DNA from: Cephalopachus bancanus
Lineage: Eukaryota; Chordata; Mammalia; Primates; Tarsiidae
NCBI GenBank assembly: GCA_027257055.1
Contig: JAPVLO010000179.1
Span: 1,364,001-1,428,000 of the forward strand
Length of the DNA stretch: 64,000 bases
Direction of reading: 5' to 3'
Position numbers and translations under genes: made by a program. Positions 38,096-49,900 of this stretch are shown piece by piece; the first letter of the stretch is position 1, and each line of letters begins with the position of its first letter. The notes under the pieces were generated by a model, which saw nothing but the letters and a program-made list of their open reading frames with translations, made no database searches and had not been told where the DNA came from.

Positions 38096-38819
38096 TGTTC
38101 TATTTTCTAATCTCTGCTTTCTCTAACCTCCCAAGAGCTACTTCTTCTTTTCCAATTCTCTATATTATTCCTATAACCTAATTCTATACAGGTATATAGA
38201 ATATAAAAAGTACATTAAATTTCACATCAAGTTTATGCTTATAAATAAAATCTTACTCAATGGAAAATTATCCCTTAGGTTATAACTGCTTAAAAACAAA
38301 ATTCCAAACACTCCTCCCTCAAAACCTAGCAGAACGCTTATAATGCTCCTGCTGTGAATATTTCCTTCTTTCAACTCCAAATACAAACTTTTCCAAAACT
38401 AGAAATGAAAAATGAAAGATATAATAGGTTGAATATTACTGCTTTAATTGGGGCTGATTAAAGATTTACCTTCCCCCCCACCTCCATCCCACCTACCCTA
38501 ACCCAAACCAAAATAGAGCCAAAAACTCAAATACTTCTGCAGTCACACCCAAAAGGGGGAAAAAATGGAAGAAGAAAATGTCCAAGGAGTTTTGTTTATT
38601 GCCGTTACATATTCCATACCAGATGGCAACTTAATTTCCTCTAGTCTGAAGTACAAGGACATTTTCTGCACAGTTGAACATGCCGAGAAATATTTCTCAA
38701 ATTATGTCTTTTGTTGGATGGCATAATTGAGTATCTAAAAGCAAAATTGGCCTGACACCATCCTGTATGTTGCCGCTGTCTTCAGGAAAGGAAATTATTA
38801 ATGGTAAAAGTCTCCAGGA

Positions 38820-39112
38820 GCCAGACTCGGTGGCTCAGCCTGTAATCCCGTGCCTTTGGGAGGCTGAGGTGAGTGGATTGCCTGAGCCCGCGGGTTCGAG
38901 ACCTGCCTGGGCAGCGAGACCTCATCTCTACAATAAATCAAAAAATCAGCCGGGTGTAGTAGCTCATGCCTGTAATTCCGGCTACTCGGAAGGCTGAGGC
39001 AGAAGGATCGCCGGAGCCCAGCAGGTCGAAGCTGCAGTGGCCGGAAACGGCCACTGCACTCCAGTCTGGGTGACAGAGTGAGACTCCAACTCAAAAAAAA
39101 AAAAAAAAAAGG
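38820..39112 (+). mobile_element. Alu, 5-bp-deletion subfamily
   Basis: Dimer beginning GCCAGACTCGGTGGCTCAGCC and ending CTCCAACTC with an A tail. Duplications CTCCAGGA are at 38812-38819 and 39113-39120. The left arm reads CTGGGCAGCGAGACC and the right arm GTGGCCGGAAACGGCCACTG. CpG sites are well kept, which suggests youth. Confidence 0.95.
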
Positions 39113-39525
39113 CTCCAGGAAGGTTGATTCTTCTGGAAATGAGCTCCCTACAACATTACCTCTCTGCTGACCTCTTGACTGTTCATGGTTCATTAGAGAC
39201 ACTTTCAACACTGCTGCTCTGGTAACTTGGTATTGCCAAGGGGTCAAGAGTGCCTTAACAGAACCTTTTACCTCTTGTCCAAGTCCTGCAAGACAAACTA
39301 CTGCCTAAACAGTGGCCACTTCCTAACACATGAAGATCTTAAGCTTCCAAATGATAAATATTTGTAGTATTTCATTTAATAACATGAATGCAAGTGTTAG
39401 CATCCAGAGATATCCATTTGGATAAAATGTGTTAGTGTGAGTGAACTTTGAATACTTGACAATGGGAATGAAAAAATACAAAATGCAACTTCTGATAAAA
39501 GATATAACTCAAGAATGTAGAGTAC

Positions 39526-39727
39526 CTGATATTTTGGTGGTGAACTGGTTTGTCGCTGGAGGCCCAAAACCCTTAGCTGTGCTTGCTCGGATCGTAAAGG
39601 AGTATGTGGTCCCAGGATACAGTCCAAAGAACAGAAAATGGGTTTCATTTCCCAGTTTTGAAACTCTTCCACTTTGATTGGATAAATCTATTTCTGGGTC
39701 AAAGGAACTGACTGCTTTGTAGGTGAT
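39526..39727 (-). CDS. PTPRK: PTPRK exon, second half of the third FN3 domain (202 bp)
   Basis: The acceptor CTTTTGCAG is followed by ATCACCTAC, giving [10 protein letters not shown]. The exon ends at 39526 with TCAG before a donor GTACTC, which is weak at positions +3 to +6. It carries 67 codons plus one base (phase 0 to phase 1). The peptide has the FN3 strand F/G hallmark [15 protein letters not shown] followed by [17 protein letters not shown]. Sequons NQS and NET suggest glycosylation. The junction to the 103-bp exon restores the Ala of [11 protein letters not shown]. The frame is open throughout, with no sign of decay. Confidence 0.97.
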
Positions 39728-40279
39728 CTGCAAAAGAATAAGAAAGTGATAAAATATCTTGAGCAGATGGACTCAGATTGCATCTTTATCCAATAAACCC
39801 TTATGATGTATGCACTGTCAGATGCTTCATGATAAGCTGTCCTACTCAGACTTTTCAAATCCTGGATCCAGTAAAGTGTGCAGGAACTCAACCAAAACTG
39901 TTATGAGTTATTACTTTTATAGACAAGAGAACTTAAAGCCAGTAGATCAGAGTATAAAGGATGAGTTCCGGTTTAAGCTAATACCTTGAAGTTGTTTGCT
40001 TTCAAAATGTCATTTTGTAGAACAACATTACAGTTGGCTTACAACAAAATAAGAAAATATACAACTAGCTCAAACAGATAAGACACAGAAAAGGATAAAG
40101 CCTCATCTCTAATCTAGTGACCATAATTTGATTTAGGATTATTGTCTACTGGGAGCAGGGACACTTTAAAGTGGGCAAAGATATCTCCTCCAAAAACAAA
40201 TCCTTGATACACGCCAGTAATTCCTGATGCTATAAGTAAAGTGCTCATTATAGGTCATATTCATTTCTGTTCTTCAGAG

Positions 40280-40490
40280 CCATGCCATCCAACAGACCTT
40301 CTGTGATGATGAAAATGTTCTATTCTGGACTGCTCAATATGGTTAATCACCAGTCACATATGGCTACTGAGCACCTGAAATGCTGTTGAACTTTTTATTT
40401 TATTTTAATTAACGAAAATTTGAACTTAAATTGCCATGTGTAACTAGTAGCGGCCATATCAGGTAGTACGGCTCAGAAGTTTCATATTTG
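40280..40490. mobile_element. hAT-like MITE relic
   Basis: ATGGCTACTGAGCACCTGAAATG, then TTTTATTTTAATTAACG and AATTGCCATGTGTAACTAGT follow the order of a common mammalian hAT-type element (GCCACATGTGGCTA...GAGCACTTGAAATGTGGC). It is eroded and the family is not assigned. Confidence 0.55.
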
Positions 40491-41174
40491 CTACATTACA
40501 GATATTCAAAGCATGTTGAATGAGTTTGAAATGTTTGAAAATAAATATAACATAGGTGCCTTTAAATTTTGCCATTTCAAGTGATTTTTTAAAAAGAATT
40601 TCACTATGAGTAGTTCATCAACTATTCAAGAACATGCACTTTAGTGGTGATTACTAACTTCTATTGGTTGTAATGACATAATTTTAAAATGTGGCATATT
40701 CAGAAGTTTTAAATTGCAAAACTGAGCACTTTTCTTGCTTTTAAAGAGGTAAACTTACTTATAATTTATGTGCATGAGCACTAACACTGTTATTATATGA
40801 AGTGATAATTGACATTCTTTCTTCTTGTATTTATACCATGTCATTACAATTAAGAAGACCTCTCTGAAAGAATATTTAGATTGCATCAACCAAGCTTTTG
40901 CAAGAAAATGTTTGCTGTATATATTAATCAATGAAGTGCATGGCACTATCAGAGTCAGGCAGAATATCTGTTGTTAACCCTCTAACAGACTTCCCTCACA
41001 AGGTTGAGGAAGTCAAGAAAAGACAAGACCAGTCTACCATTTAGCTGCTTTGGAAGGTAGGCTAGCAAGGTATCCTCTGTGTACTTACTTAATCTTCCAT
41101 TTTGATGCCACCCTTCCAGAGAAAAGAGCAGTTCAGAGGAGGCACATCTAAACTGCTACAGCACACTTGTGCCC

Positions 41175-41340
41175 TTGTGTTTATTTATTAATTCATTCAT
41201 ACATTCAAAACATACTCATTGAGCACCTCTTATGTGCTAAGCACAGTGTTCTGAGCTGTGGTCTCATATGGTGATTCAGGCATTGTATGTACCCTGAAGG
41301 AGCTAAAGGTCTGGTGGGGAAAATGGAGAAGTCATCTAAA
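41175..41340. repeat. L2-like fragment
   Basis: AATTCATTCATACATTCAAAAC, TTGAGCACCTCTTATGTGCTAAG and GTACCCTGAAGGAGCT occur in typical order. Confidence 0.6.
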
Positions 41341-41394
41341 AACTTGGATATCATCCATGTAAAATTAAGACTAAGTTAGTGTTAGAAGACTAAC

Positions 41395-41720
41395 ACTGCC
41401 TACCAGGGCTAGCTTAGTCTTCTTGCTCATTTTATTGCCTGACTAAAAACTTTAATGGGACACAAATGCATATGGGACAAAGTCCAAAATCTTTAGTTTT
41501 GTGTTTCAGACCTGCTTTCATCTTCTTCTCAAACTTATTTCTGAATATAATACTCAGACATTATATTACCTTCTGTTCTGGTCAGGGGATAAAGATTAAC
41601 TGCCCACAAATACTTCTAGAACATTTCTGACACTGATTTTGTTCATAAACTTTTACCTGTCTGGAACATGCTGGTGTTATCTCTGTCCCATTTTCTCTGC
41701 CTATTCAGATGCATTTATTC
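41395..41720 (+). repeat. L2-like relic
   Basis: AAAGTCCAAAATCTTTAG, CAGACCTGCTTTCATCTTC and CTGTCTGGAACATGCTGG words in an L2-compatible order. Confidence 0.5.
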
Positions 41721-41989
41721 CATTCAAATATTGATTTAATTAATGCCAGTGCTCTGCAAGCATCATAGTCAGCAGGTAGATGCGGGCCCTGCCTCCAGAT
41801 AACTAAAATCTGGACTGGGTGGGATAAAGTTGGGGAGACATACAATAAGTAAATTAAATTAATAATGTTAAAACACTTAGTTCTATGGAAGAAACAAAAA
41901 GTGTGCTGAGATAAAGAGTATGGCATTGGGAGAGAGGTTCACACACAGCCATTAAGAATGGTTGGGGAAAGGACCACTGAGAAGTCAGT

Positions 41990-42370
41990 TAAGTAGAGGA
42001 GACTTCAACTTTGGAAATTAGTCAGCCACACCAAAAGTTTGAAGAAGAACAACAGGAACTCAAGCCATGAAGCAGGAGTGAGCTGGGCACTGTTAATAAA
42101 CAGAAAGGTCTGTGTGGTCCACGGAGGGCTGGAGAAGTAAGCAGGGTTATACTATGAAGTACTCTGTACCCAAAGATAATAAGTTTGGATACACAACAGG
42201 GAGCCTTTGAGCATTTTTAATTATAAAAATAAAATGATCTGATTTCCTTTATAAAAAGATCATCTTGTCTATAAGTGGAAGATTGATGAAATCGGATGTG
42301 ACAATAAAGGCAGTAGGGAGAGTCCAGGGGCTAGAGTCATAGGACCCTATAAGAGAATACAGTGACTTGG
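41990..42370 (+). repeat. Ancient L2-type repeat, uncertain limits
   Basis: GGAAGATTGATGAAATCGGAT and AATGATCTGATTTCC with AACAGGGAGCCTTTGAGCA resemble old L2-associated sequence seen elsewhere in the window. Strongly diverged. Confidence 0.35.
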
Positions 42371-43869
42371 GCTAAGGTGGAGTAGTGAATACAGCAAGAA
42401 ATTAAAAGAATGGACATATTTTAGAAATAAAATGGATAGAACTCAGGAATAGATTGGGTGCAAGGAAAAGGAGGAGAAATAAAGGATAAGTTCCATGGTT
42501 TGTGCTTGAGCAAAAGATAGTCCCATGTACTGAAATGGGATGAAATGCACAAGGAGAAATTTATAGATAGGTGTGGACATAACACTGGAAATGCCTAAGA
42601 GTACAAGTATACACATGTGTATGACATAAAGCTGGGATTCAAGACAGGACTGGGCTGGATGTGGAGATTTAGGGGTGATCAGTAATAAAATGACATCACA
42701 GTTTAATAATGAATGAGGCCTTTGTCAGACATGGAGTTGGCAAACACTTTTTCCCAGTCTGTGGGCTGTCTCCCTGCTCTCTTGATGGTTTCTTTGGCTT
42801 TGCAGAAGCTTTTCAATTTAATGAGGTCCTATTTGTCTATCTTATCTTTTATGGCCCGTGCTTTTCGGGTTTTGTTCAGGAATTGGATGCCAGTTCCAAT
42901 TTCCATAAGGGTGTGTCCTGCATTTTCTAAGGTTCTTATGGTTTGAGGTTTTACATTTAAGTCTGTGATCCATTTAGAGTTAATTTTTGTGTATGGGGAT
43001 AAACAGGGGTCTTGTTTGAATCTTCTGCATGTGGTCAGCCAATTTCCCCAGCACCATTTATTGAACAGGCTCTCCTCTCCCCAGTGGTGGGTGGTGGAGG
43101 CTTTGTCGAAGATGAGTTGGTTGAGAAATTAAGGTTTTGCTTCTGGAATCTCAATTCTATTCCATTGGTCTATATGCCTGTTCCTGTACCAATACCAAGT
43201 TGTTTTGATTACTGTAGCTTTACAGTAAAGTTTGAAGTCTGGTAATGTGATACCTCCTGTTTTGTTTTGTTTTGCTGAGGATTGTTCTGCCTATTCTTGG
43301 TCATTTGTGTTTCCATATGAATCCCTGTATTGTTTTTTCTAGGTCTGAGAAGAATGTTGCTGGTAATTTGATGGGTATTGCATTAAATCTGTAGATTGCC
43401 TTAGGTAAGATAGACATCTTCTTCCAATCCATGAGCATGGGATATTATTCCACTTGTTTGTGTCATCTTTGATTTCTTTGAGCAGTGTTTTGTAGTTTTC
43501 ATTGTCTTTCACGTCTCTGGTTAGGAAGAGGCCAAAGTATTTCATTCTTTTTGTGGCTATCGTAAATGGGATTGTGCTTTTTATTTGGGTTTCTGTTTAT
43601 TATTGGTATAAAGAAATGCAATTGGGTCTACAAGGAACTCAAATGTGCTGAAAAGAATAAAACAAACAACCCCACTACAAAGTGGGCAAAAGATATGAAC
43701 AGACACTTCTCAAAAGAAGACATATGAGCAGTCAACAGACACATGAAGAAATGTTCAACCTCACTAATCATCAAGGAGATGCAAATTAAAACCACACAGA
43801 GATACCACCTAACTCCAGTCAGAATGGCCATTATCAATAACTCAAAAAATAACAGATGCTGGAGAGGAT

Positions 43870-44400
43870 GTGGTAAAAAAGGAATACTGTTGGTGGGAGT
43901 GTAAACTAGTGCAACGTCTGTGGAAAGCAATGTGGCGATTCCTAAAAGCTCTAAATATCAACCTCCCATATGACCCCGCAATCCCCCTACTGGGAACAAA
44001 CCCTGAAGAACTCAAGTCACTCTATAAAAAAGATACCTGCACACATATGTTTATCACAGCAATGTGCACAATAGCAAGAACCTGGAAGCAACCATGCTGT
44101 CTATCAAAAGAGGACTGGATTTTAAAAATGTGGTACATATACACAATGGAATACTATGCAGCCATAAAAAAGAACAAAATCATGAACTTCGCAGCAACCT
44201 GGATGGAAATAGAGTTTATAATAGTGAGTGATCTCTCACAGAAACAAAGATCAGAGTATCACATGTTCTCACTCATAAGAAAGAACAAAATCATGAACTT
44301 CGCAGCAACCTGGATGGAAATAGAGTTTATAATAGTGAGTGATCTCTCACAGAAACAAAGATCTGAGTATCACATGTTCTCACTCATAAGTGGACCTTGA
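43870..44400 (+). pseudogene. L1 ORF2 C-terminus with in-frame duplication
   Basis: A 176-codon open stretch from the forward part of the L1, with [20 protein letters not shown] and MWYIYTMEYYAAIKKN, and the C-terminal block KIMNFAATWMEIEFIIVSD repeated twice. It is the end of the L1 ORF2 protein, has no start of its own and is not a functional gene. Confidence 0.85.
44171..44392 (+). repeat. 111-bp direct tandem duplication within L1 ORF2
   Basis: AGAACAAAATCATGAACTTC starts at 44171 and again at 44282. The two 111-bp units differ at about one to three positions (for example GATCAGAG versus GATCTGAG). The length is 37 codons, so the frame is kept. Confidence 0.96.
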
Positions 44401-44818
44401 ACATCTATCGTACTACTATAAGAAAAGGATTGACAGTGGCAGGAAACTATGAGGGGGGCAGGGAGGGGAAGGGAGGTGGGATTACAGTAGTCAATATCTT
44501 TCTGGGAATGGGGGGATACCCCTTATCAACAAGGGTGCCTGGACGATGCATATTTGTACACCTAACCCTTAACTGTACCCCACAATTTTAAAATAAATAA
44601 TATGCTTGTTTGTTTTTTTTTTTTAAATGAATGAGATAGATCACTGGGGAAGGGAGTTAAAAGAAAAAAGAAGGGGCCCAGTTCTAGCCCTAATGAACAT
44701 GCATATTTAATACAGAATAGAAGAAGAGAAGCCAACCAAAGAGCCTGAAAAGCAGAAAGTCAAGAGAGATAACTGTCACAGAAACTGAATGAACAAACCA
44801 AAGAAAGAGACAAAAAAT

Positions 44819-44940
44819 GAGAGAGAGAGACAGAGAGAGAGAAAGAAGGAGGAGGAGGAGGAGGAGGAGGAGAAGGACAGAAGAAGAAGATGACAGGAAG
44901 GACGGGAGGGAAGAAGGGAGGAAGGAGGGAGAAAAAATGC
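44819..44940. repeat. Purine-rich (GA)n(GGA)n(GAAG)n tract
   Basis: GAGAGAGAGACAGAGAGAG, then about eight GGA units and mixed GAAG/GGAA sequence, nearly all purine on the plus strand. Confidence 0.92.
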
Positions 44941-46616
44941 TTTCAAAGATGAGACTGGGACCAAAAAAAGTATTCATCTATGTCTGAAGCCAGAGTTCCA
45001 ATACTGCTTATCTGTAAAGCTGTCCTAACAGTCATACAATTCTTGTGGCAATGAGTCATGGAGTGCTATAAAATCTTTTGCTTCTTCTTAAATCATGATT
45101 TAAATATGCCAGAGAAATTGGATTATTTCATGTAATTGTATCTTCTTTCTGAGGAGTGACTGATGACTTAGTCTTCTTTCTGATCCCATTGTGATCAGTA
45201 AATATTTGGCACTCAGTATACATTTTCCTGAAAAGACTCTTGGGGAGAGCAGGTGTGTACCTGTGCTCATATAAACATTTTCTGCTCCACCCACACAGAC
45301 TATAAAACAAATGCTTTATTAAATAAAGTACTTGCTATTCTACAGAGGCTGATGGGCTATACTTGCCAAAAGCCATACAGTTGCAGGATAGGTTACACTG
45401 GGGTTCTTAACTGTCTTCCAGTCACAGCCCTTTAACAATTTGGTAAAAATTAGAAATCTTCTCTCTCCTACTCCTTAAACACATATATACACTAATTCAT
45501 GCACTCCTAAAAATTAAGAATCCTCTTCCCGACCCCTAACAAGTAAGTATGTTATATATGCATGTATACACAAAATATCAGAAAGTTCATGGGTTCCCCT
45601 AGCCCACAAACCCAACAACAGAGCCTTCGAGTCTGAATACCAGGAATGAAGAAAGCTTCTCAGTAATTGGGACAGTGCAACTCTATAATTCAACTGCCTG
45701 CACAGAGCTAACATTCAGTGACTATTTACCGACCCGAGCAGCCACTCTAAAGGGCATCAAAATATACCTCCACACTCAAACCCAAATGTACATATATCCT
45801 TTTGGCATTTGGCATTTATTTTTTTCATTTGTTCACTCAACAAATGTTTATTCAGTGCCTATTAAATACTTAAGTACAGCAGGAAACTCCCAGAAGAAAA
45901 GTTTGGAAAGGCTTTTACACTTGAACTGTACCACTGACTGAGGGTCCAGGAAATTTTAATGAAGATTCTATAAAGAATACTGATATTTCAGTGTTGGATG
46001 TAGAAATTTTATGGGATGTCCCAGGTCAAAAGCAAAATAGTATCACAACAACATGTGTGGGGTTAGAATTAGGTGAAAAATACTGTTGCTTCTATTGGAT
46101 GGTTTTTGAGGTAGTATCTGAAATTTTCTAAATTTACCTTCCCCTTCTCTACTTAAAGCCTCAAATTCTAAGCTGAGAAATTCATGCAGAGTCAAGATGG
46201 AATAACATGCAATCTCTGACCATGAGGGGAACAAAAATCTTCTAGGGAGTGTGGGTTGATAGTAATTGCAGTCAGCATAAAACAGTCTTTAATTGAGGTC
46301 CAAGTAATCATTCTGCAAACACAAAGGAATGAATAATGAAATCCAATTCAGGAGAGGAAAGGACCTAGGATATTTTAAGGAAGAGTATGGTATTTGAATG
46401 AAATACTGAAAATGAAGCAGAGGTACCATAGGAGGAGAATGGAGAGGAGAGCACAGGAGGAAAGAAGAATATAAGTAAAAGCAGAGTAGTGCAATAACTC
46501 TGAAGGCTCTTGGAGAAAAGAAAATTCCATAAACATGGATTATTAAGTTCTTCTAACAGAAAAGTAAGAGAACCTTTTCTACTCTTGTCTTCTAATATCT
46601 TTCATATACTAAATGA

Positions 46617-46676
46617 TGATAGAGAGATAGATACAGATACATAGATACAGATATAGATACATAGATATAGATATGG
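46617..46676. repeat. (GATA)/(GATACA)n microsatellite
   Basis: GATAGAGAGATAGATACAGA followed by more GATA and GATACA units. Confidence 0.9.
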
Positions 46677-46839
46677 TACTCTCATAACCAGGAATCTGGT
46701 ATTTATTCATCAGTCGAGAGATATGTAAAGTTAGTGAGGTACAATGAAAGTACTTGAATGTCAATGAATGTCAAAGGTATAAAGAATGTCCTTGTGCACT
46801 GGGGAATATTAATGTTAGATAAACTTTTAGAAATAGATT

Positions 46840-47335
46840 TGATGTGCAATGTTTAAGTTGTGACAGATACTCCCAAACTGCCTACATTGAAAAAAATATA
46901 TGTTCCCATTAACAGTTTATACATGTACACATTTCTCCATATCACTGACTGATGCTTGATATAGAAATTTAAACTTTCTGTGGTACTTGTTTTTTTTTCA
47001 TTTTCAATCATTAAAAAGGTTGAGCAGGTATCTCATCATATGTTTATATGACAGTTGGATTTTTTTTCAGAGTTGCCTTCTCTTATTGTCTATTTTTGTT
47101 TTCTAATGGGGTGGTTCTTTTTCTTATTAATCTGTATCAAGTCTCTGTATATTATAGCCACATCCTGTTGACTGCAACTAAGTGTTAAAAATAATTTCTC
47201 CAAGACTTCTGTTTGTATTTAAACTTCCTTCACAGTATCTTTCATCATTCAGAAGTTTAAAACTTATATAACCAAATCTGGCAATTTTTTTAACGGTTTC
47301 TAAGTTTTATATAAACTTCAGAAAAATATATTATA
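46840..47335 (-). mobile_element. Old L1M 3' UTR fragment
   Basis: On the minus strand this matches old L1 3' ends. Plus-strand words include CCAAACTGCCTACATTG, CATTAACAGTTTATACATG, GGTATCTCATCATATGTTTA and CAAGTCTCTGTATATTATAGCC. Confidence 0.7.
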
Positions 47336-47596
47336 GCCGGGCTCGGTGGCTCAGCCTGTAATCCCGCGCCTTTGGAGGCTGAGGTGAGTGGATTGCCTGA
47401 GCCCGCGGGTTCGAGACTCGCCTGGGCAGCGAGACCTCATCTCTACAATAAATTAAAAAATCAGCTGGGCGTGGTAGTGCATGCCTGTAATTCTGGCTAC
47501 TAGGAAGGCTGAGGTGGAAGGATCGCCGGAGCCCAGCAGGTCGAGGCTGCGGTGGCCGGTAGCGGCCACTGCACTCCAGTCTGGGTGACAGAGTGA
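47336..47596 (+). mobile_element. Alu, 5-bp-deletion subfamily, 3' end missing
   Basis: Starts GCCGGGCTCGGTGGCTCAGCC; left arm CTGGGCAGCGAGACC; right arm GTGGCCGGTAGCGGCCACTG. It breaks off at GGTGACAGAGTGA with no CTCCAACTC or A tail, and I see no flanking duplication. Confidence 0.93.
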
Positions 47597-47942
47597 AATT
47601 AAATGGCTAAAGAGAGGGGGTAAGGTATGAGAAGGGTTAGAGTCAGAACAAAGACAGGAGAACAGAAAGAAAAGGCTAGTTTTAGGAAGGTCGAGGATGG
47701 AGGTTAGAGGAGCATAAAGGAGAGGGCAAAGAATAACACCAGAAGAAAGCTATAATCCTGTAAATTGCCATAACTTCTAGAAAAAATGATACTATCAGGC
47801 ATTTTCAATCATTAATATTTTTGTATATCTTTCATAATAGGCAAAGAGAGAACCTGAGAATAACCTAAACCTACAGTATATTCATTTCCAATGTCAACAA
47901 CATTCTGTTTTTTTCTTCTTTCTTTATAAAGCTATTCAAGTG

Positions 47943-48078
47943 GGACCAGGCATGGTGGCTCACGCCGTAATCCCAACTCTCAGGAGGCTGAGGTGAAAGG
48001 ACTGCTTGAACCCTGAGGTTGAGACTAGCCTGGGCAATACAATGAGGATCCCATGTCTACAAAAAACAAAAAACAAAC
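47943..48078 (+). mobile_element. Free left Alu monomer-like SINE
   Basis: GGACCAGGCATGGTGGCTCACG through GCCTGGGCAATACAATGAGG and CTACAAAAAACAAAAAACAAA. Only one arm is present, followed by an A-rich tail, as in FLAM-type monomers. Confidence 0.8.
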
Positions 48079-49790
48079 CATCCGAGTGTGCTATCTGCCT
48101 TGAAGAAACCCCTGTGCTATTTACTACTACATTGTTTTTCAACCATGGCAATTTATCTTACTTTCTAGTTTTTACTTACACAGTATTCAAATGTGACTCC
48201 ATGACAGAATACATGGTTTCTATGGTCACTGCTTCTTTTGGGGCAAGAGTTTACTTTCCTTAGCATAATGTCTGTACCAGAAAACTGTATCCCCCAAAGA
48301 GGGGACCAAATCTGGTTAAATGTCAACATATTTGATCTTTTAAACCCTGATTTATGTAACAGTCACACATCTCCCTTGTATTGAAATTTAGATCAATGTT
48401 CAACTAGGAGGTCTTGGCTGTTGAATCAGAGGAATTAATGGGTTCTTCCTCTGAATTATTATTCCTGTTGTTTTCATGTTAATGCTACTTGTCATACCAA
48501 GATATATGTCCAGTGAGATTAGAAAGATTCTCACTATTATTTTCTGTCTGTCTACATAGCAACATGTAGCATTTAGGACAGATAAACTTACTGCTTGGAA
48601 CCTAAAGTTGATTTCAAAGATTGTATCTCTATCAGTAAAAAATCCTCTTATTAGAGAAGACACTTCAAAACTGAGCCCTAAAAATTGTCATGGGACCAAA
48701 AATATTAACTAACAGATTTTCATCACTGAAAAAACAACATGAACTTTTTTGATCTGTTTATAACATTAACTCTATAAAAGCTGAGCCATGCATTTTCATA
48801 ATATTCAACTCTTTTACTATGAAGCAGCCAATTGAACAGCATCAATAACAGCATGAAAATCAAGTTTTTTCTTTTATCTTTCTTCATTTAACTTTCCATT
48901 AATTTTTTTTCATTTCAATATCAATGTTCAAAAGTTATATGAAAACATAAATGGAAGACTAGTGGGGTCAGGGAAGGGGTTTACCAGCAATGCCTGTCTG
49001 ACAGTTGATCTGCACAGGCTTTTGTCAGTAGTTCTGAAAGGTATTCAAGCAGAGGTTCCATATGAGGCTCTGACACGATTTTTAGAAACCTTACAACATA
49101 TAATTTTGTTGAATTTGCATTCAAATAAATGGTAGCTTAAGAAAACACACCTGCTTGTTTCTATGACAATAGGCACAGTGGAATGATGCTCACGCAGATG
49201 TGATGATGAATGTCACCCTGTTATTGCTGTTATTTTTTTCCTTGAACAATTCATCAAATTCTTCTCTGCTATCTATCATTCAACTATTTGATATGCCTCA
49301 GTAGACAAAACTATATCACAGAAGTCTCAAGGATGTTTTGCAAATACTAAGAAACCAGAAGACATCATTCTATTGTTACCCCGAGATAATTTTTATTGAC
49401 ATTACTAATTGGATAATCAGCATTCTTCTATGATTCAGTTGTAAAATACTTCATAGCTAAGCAATAATAGGACTCTGTGGCTGCCTCCTAATCAATTTTG
49501 TTTCAAAATACTTATTGTTTTCAATAAAAATAATTTTTAATGTTATACTGTGTCTTAAAGTACAACAACATAATCTGGAAAGATCCAACTTACTGTAAAG
49601 ATGCATCTTGAAACTGCACATACTTCAAAAACTTATTCTTAAATTTTTGCTTCTGTACAATAACCTCTATAACTATTGAGAGCTCTAAATTTCTTTAGAG
49701 GCATTATGCTATTATGCATTTTAAAACACTAGCTAGCCTGCTTTTCATGAGAAATTACAATGAAAAGTTACTAACAAATGTATATACTAC

Positions 49791-49900
49791 CTCATATAAG
49801 GTGATTACACCGTATGTTTGAGTTGGTTCTCTCCACTGAAGAAATATCTTCTCTTCAAAAGTACTTCCTTGGATGGATTCAGTAGGAACAGCACCTGGAA
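49791..49900 (-). CDS. PTPRK: PTPRK exon, first half of the third FN3 domain (110 bp)
   Basis: The acceptor is CTCTGCTTAG ending at 49901 and the donor begins GTAGTA at 49790, a sequence well short of the GTRAGT consensus. The first two bases complete the Leu codon begun by the 309-bp exon, and 36 whole codons follow ([11 protein letters not shown] through GVITLYE), ending in phase 0. The strand B tryptophan is in IFLQWREP. The exon forms the first strands of an FN3 domain that the 202-bp exon completes. Together the two exons are 312 bp with phase 1 at both outer borders, so the pair is one removable domain unit, while either exon alone would shift the frame. Confidence 0.97.

Larger units (their letters stand above)
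35660..39525 (-). other. PTPRK: Intron between the 202-bp and 103-bp exons (3.9 kb)
   Basis: Holds microsatellites, a mariner relic, a long polypurine tract, a MIR-like relic and an Alu. The interval 37150-37980 shows nothing recognisable. Confidence 0.85.
42718..44625 (+). mobile_element. L1 with 5' inversion (twin priming)
   Basis: Duplications AATGAATGAG at 42708-42717 and 44626-44635 bound one insertion. From 42718 to about 43621 the L1 ORF2 text is inverted (plus-strand words CCATTGGTCTATATGCCTG, ATTACTGTAGCTTTACAG). From about 43626 it runs forward (CTACAAGGAACTCAAA onward) to the 3' UTR and A-rich tail. The two parts are nearly adjacent in L1, the usual signature of twin priming. The 3' UTR (CCTTATCAACAAGGGTGCC) matches the L1 at 8946-10127. 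Confidence 0.94.
39728..49790 (-). other. PTPRK: Intron between the 110-bp and 202-bp exons (10.1 kb)
   Basis: Contains a hAT-like relic, L2 fragments, a twin-primed L1, purine microsatellites, an old L1M and two Alus. The intervals 39730-40240, 40560-41170, 45000-45820, 45900-46600 and 48080-49790 show nothing I can name. Confidence 0.85.

Noticed and set aside
44690..44977. Ser/Leu-rich frames on the minus strand
   Set aside because: They are translations of the purine-rich simple repeat.
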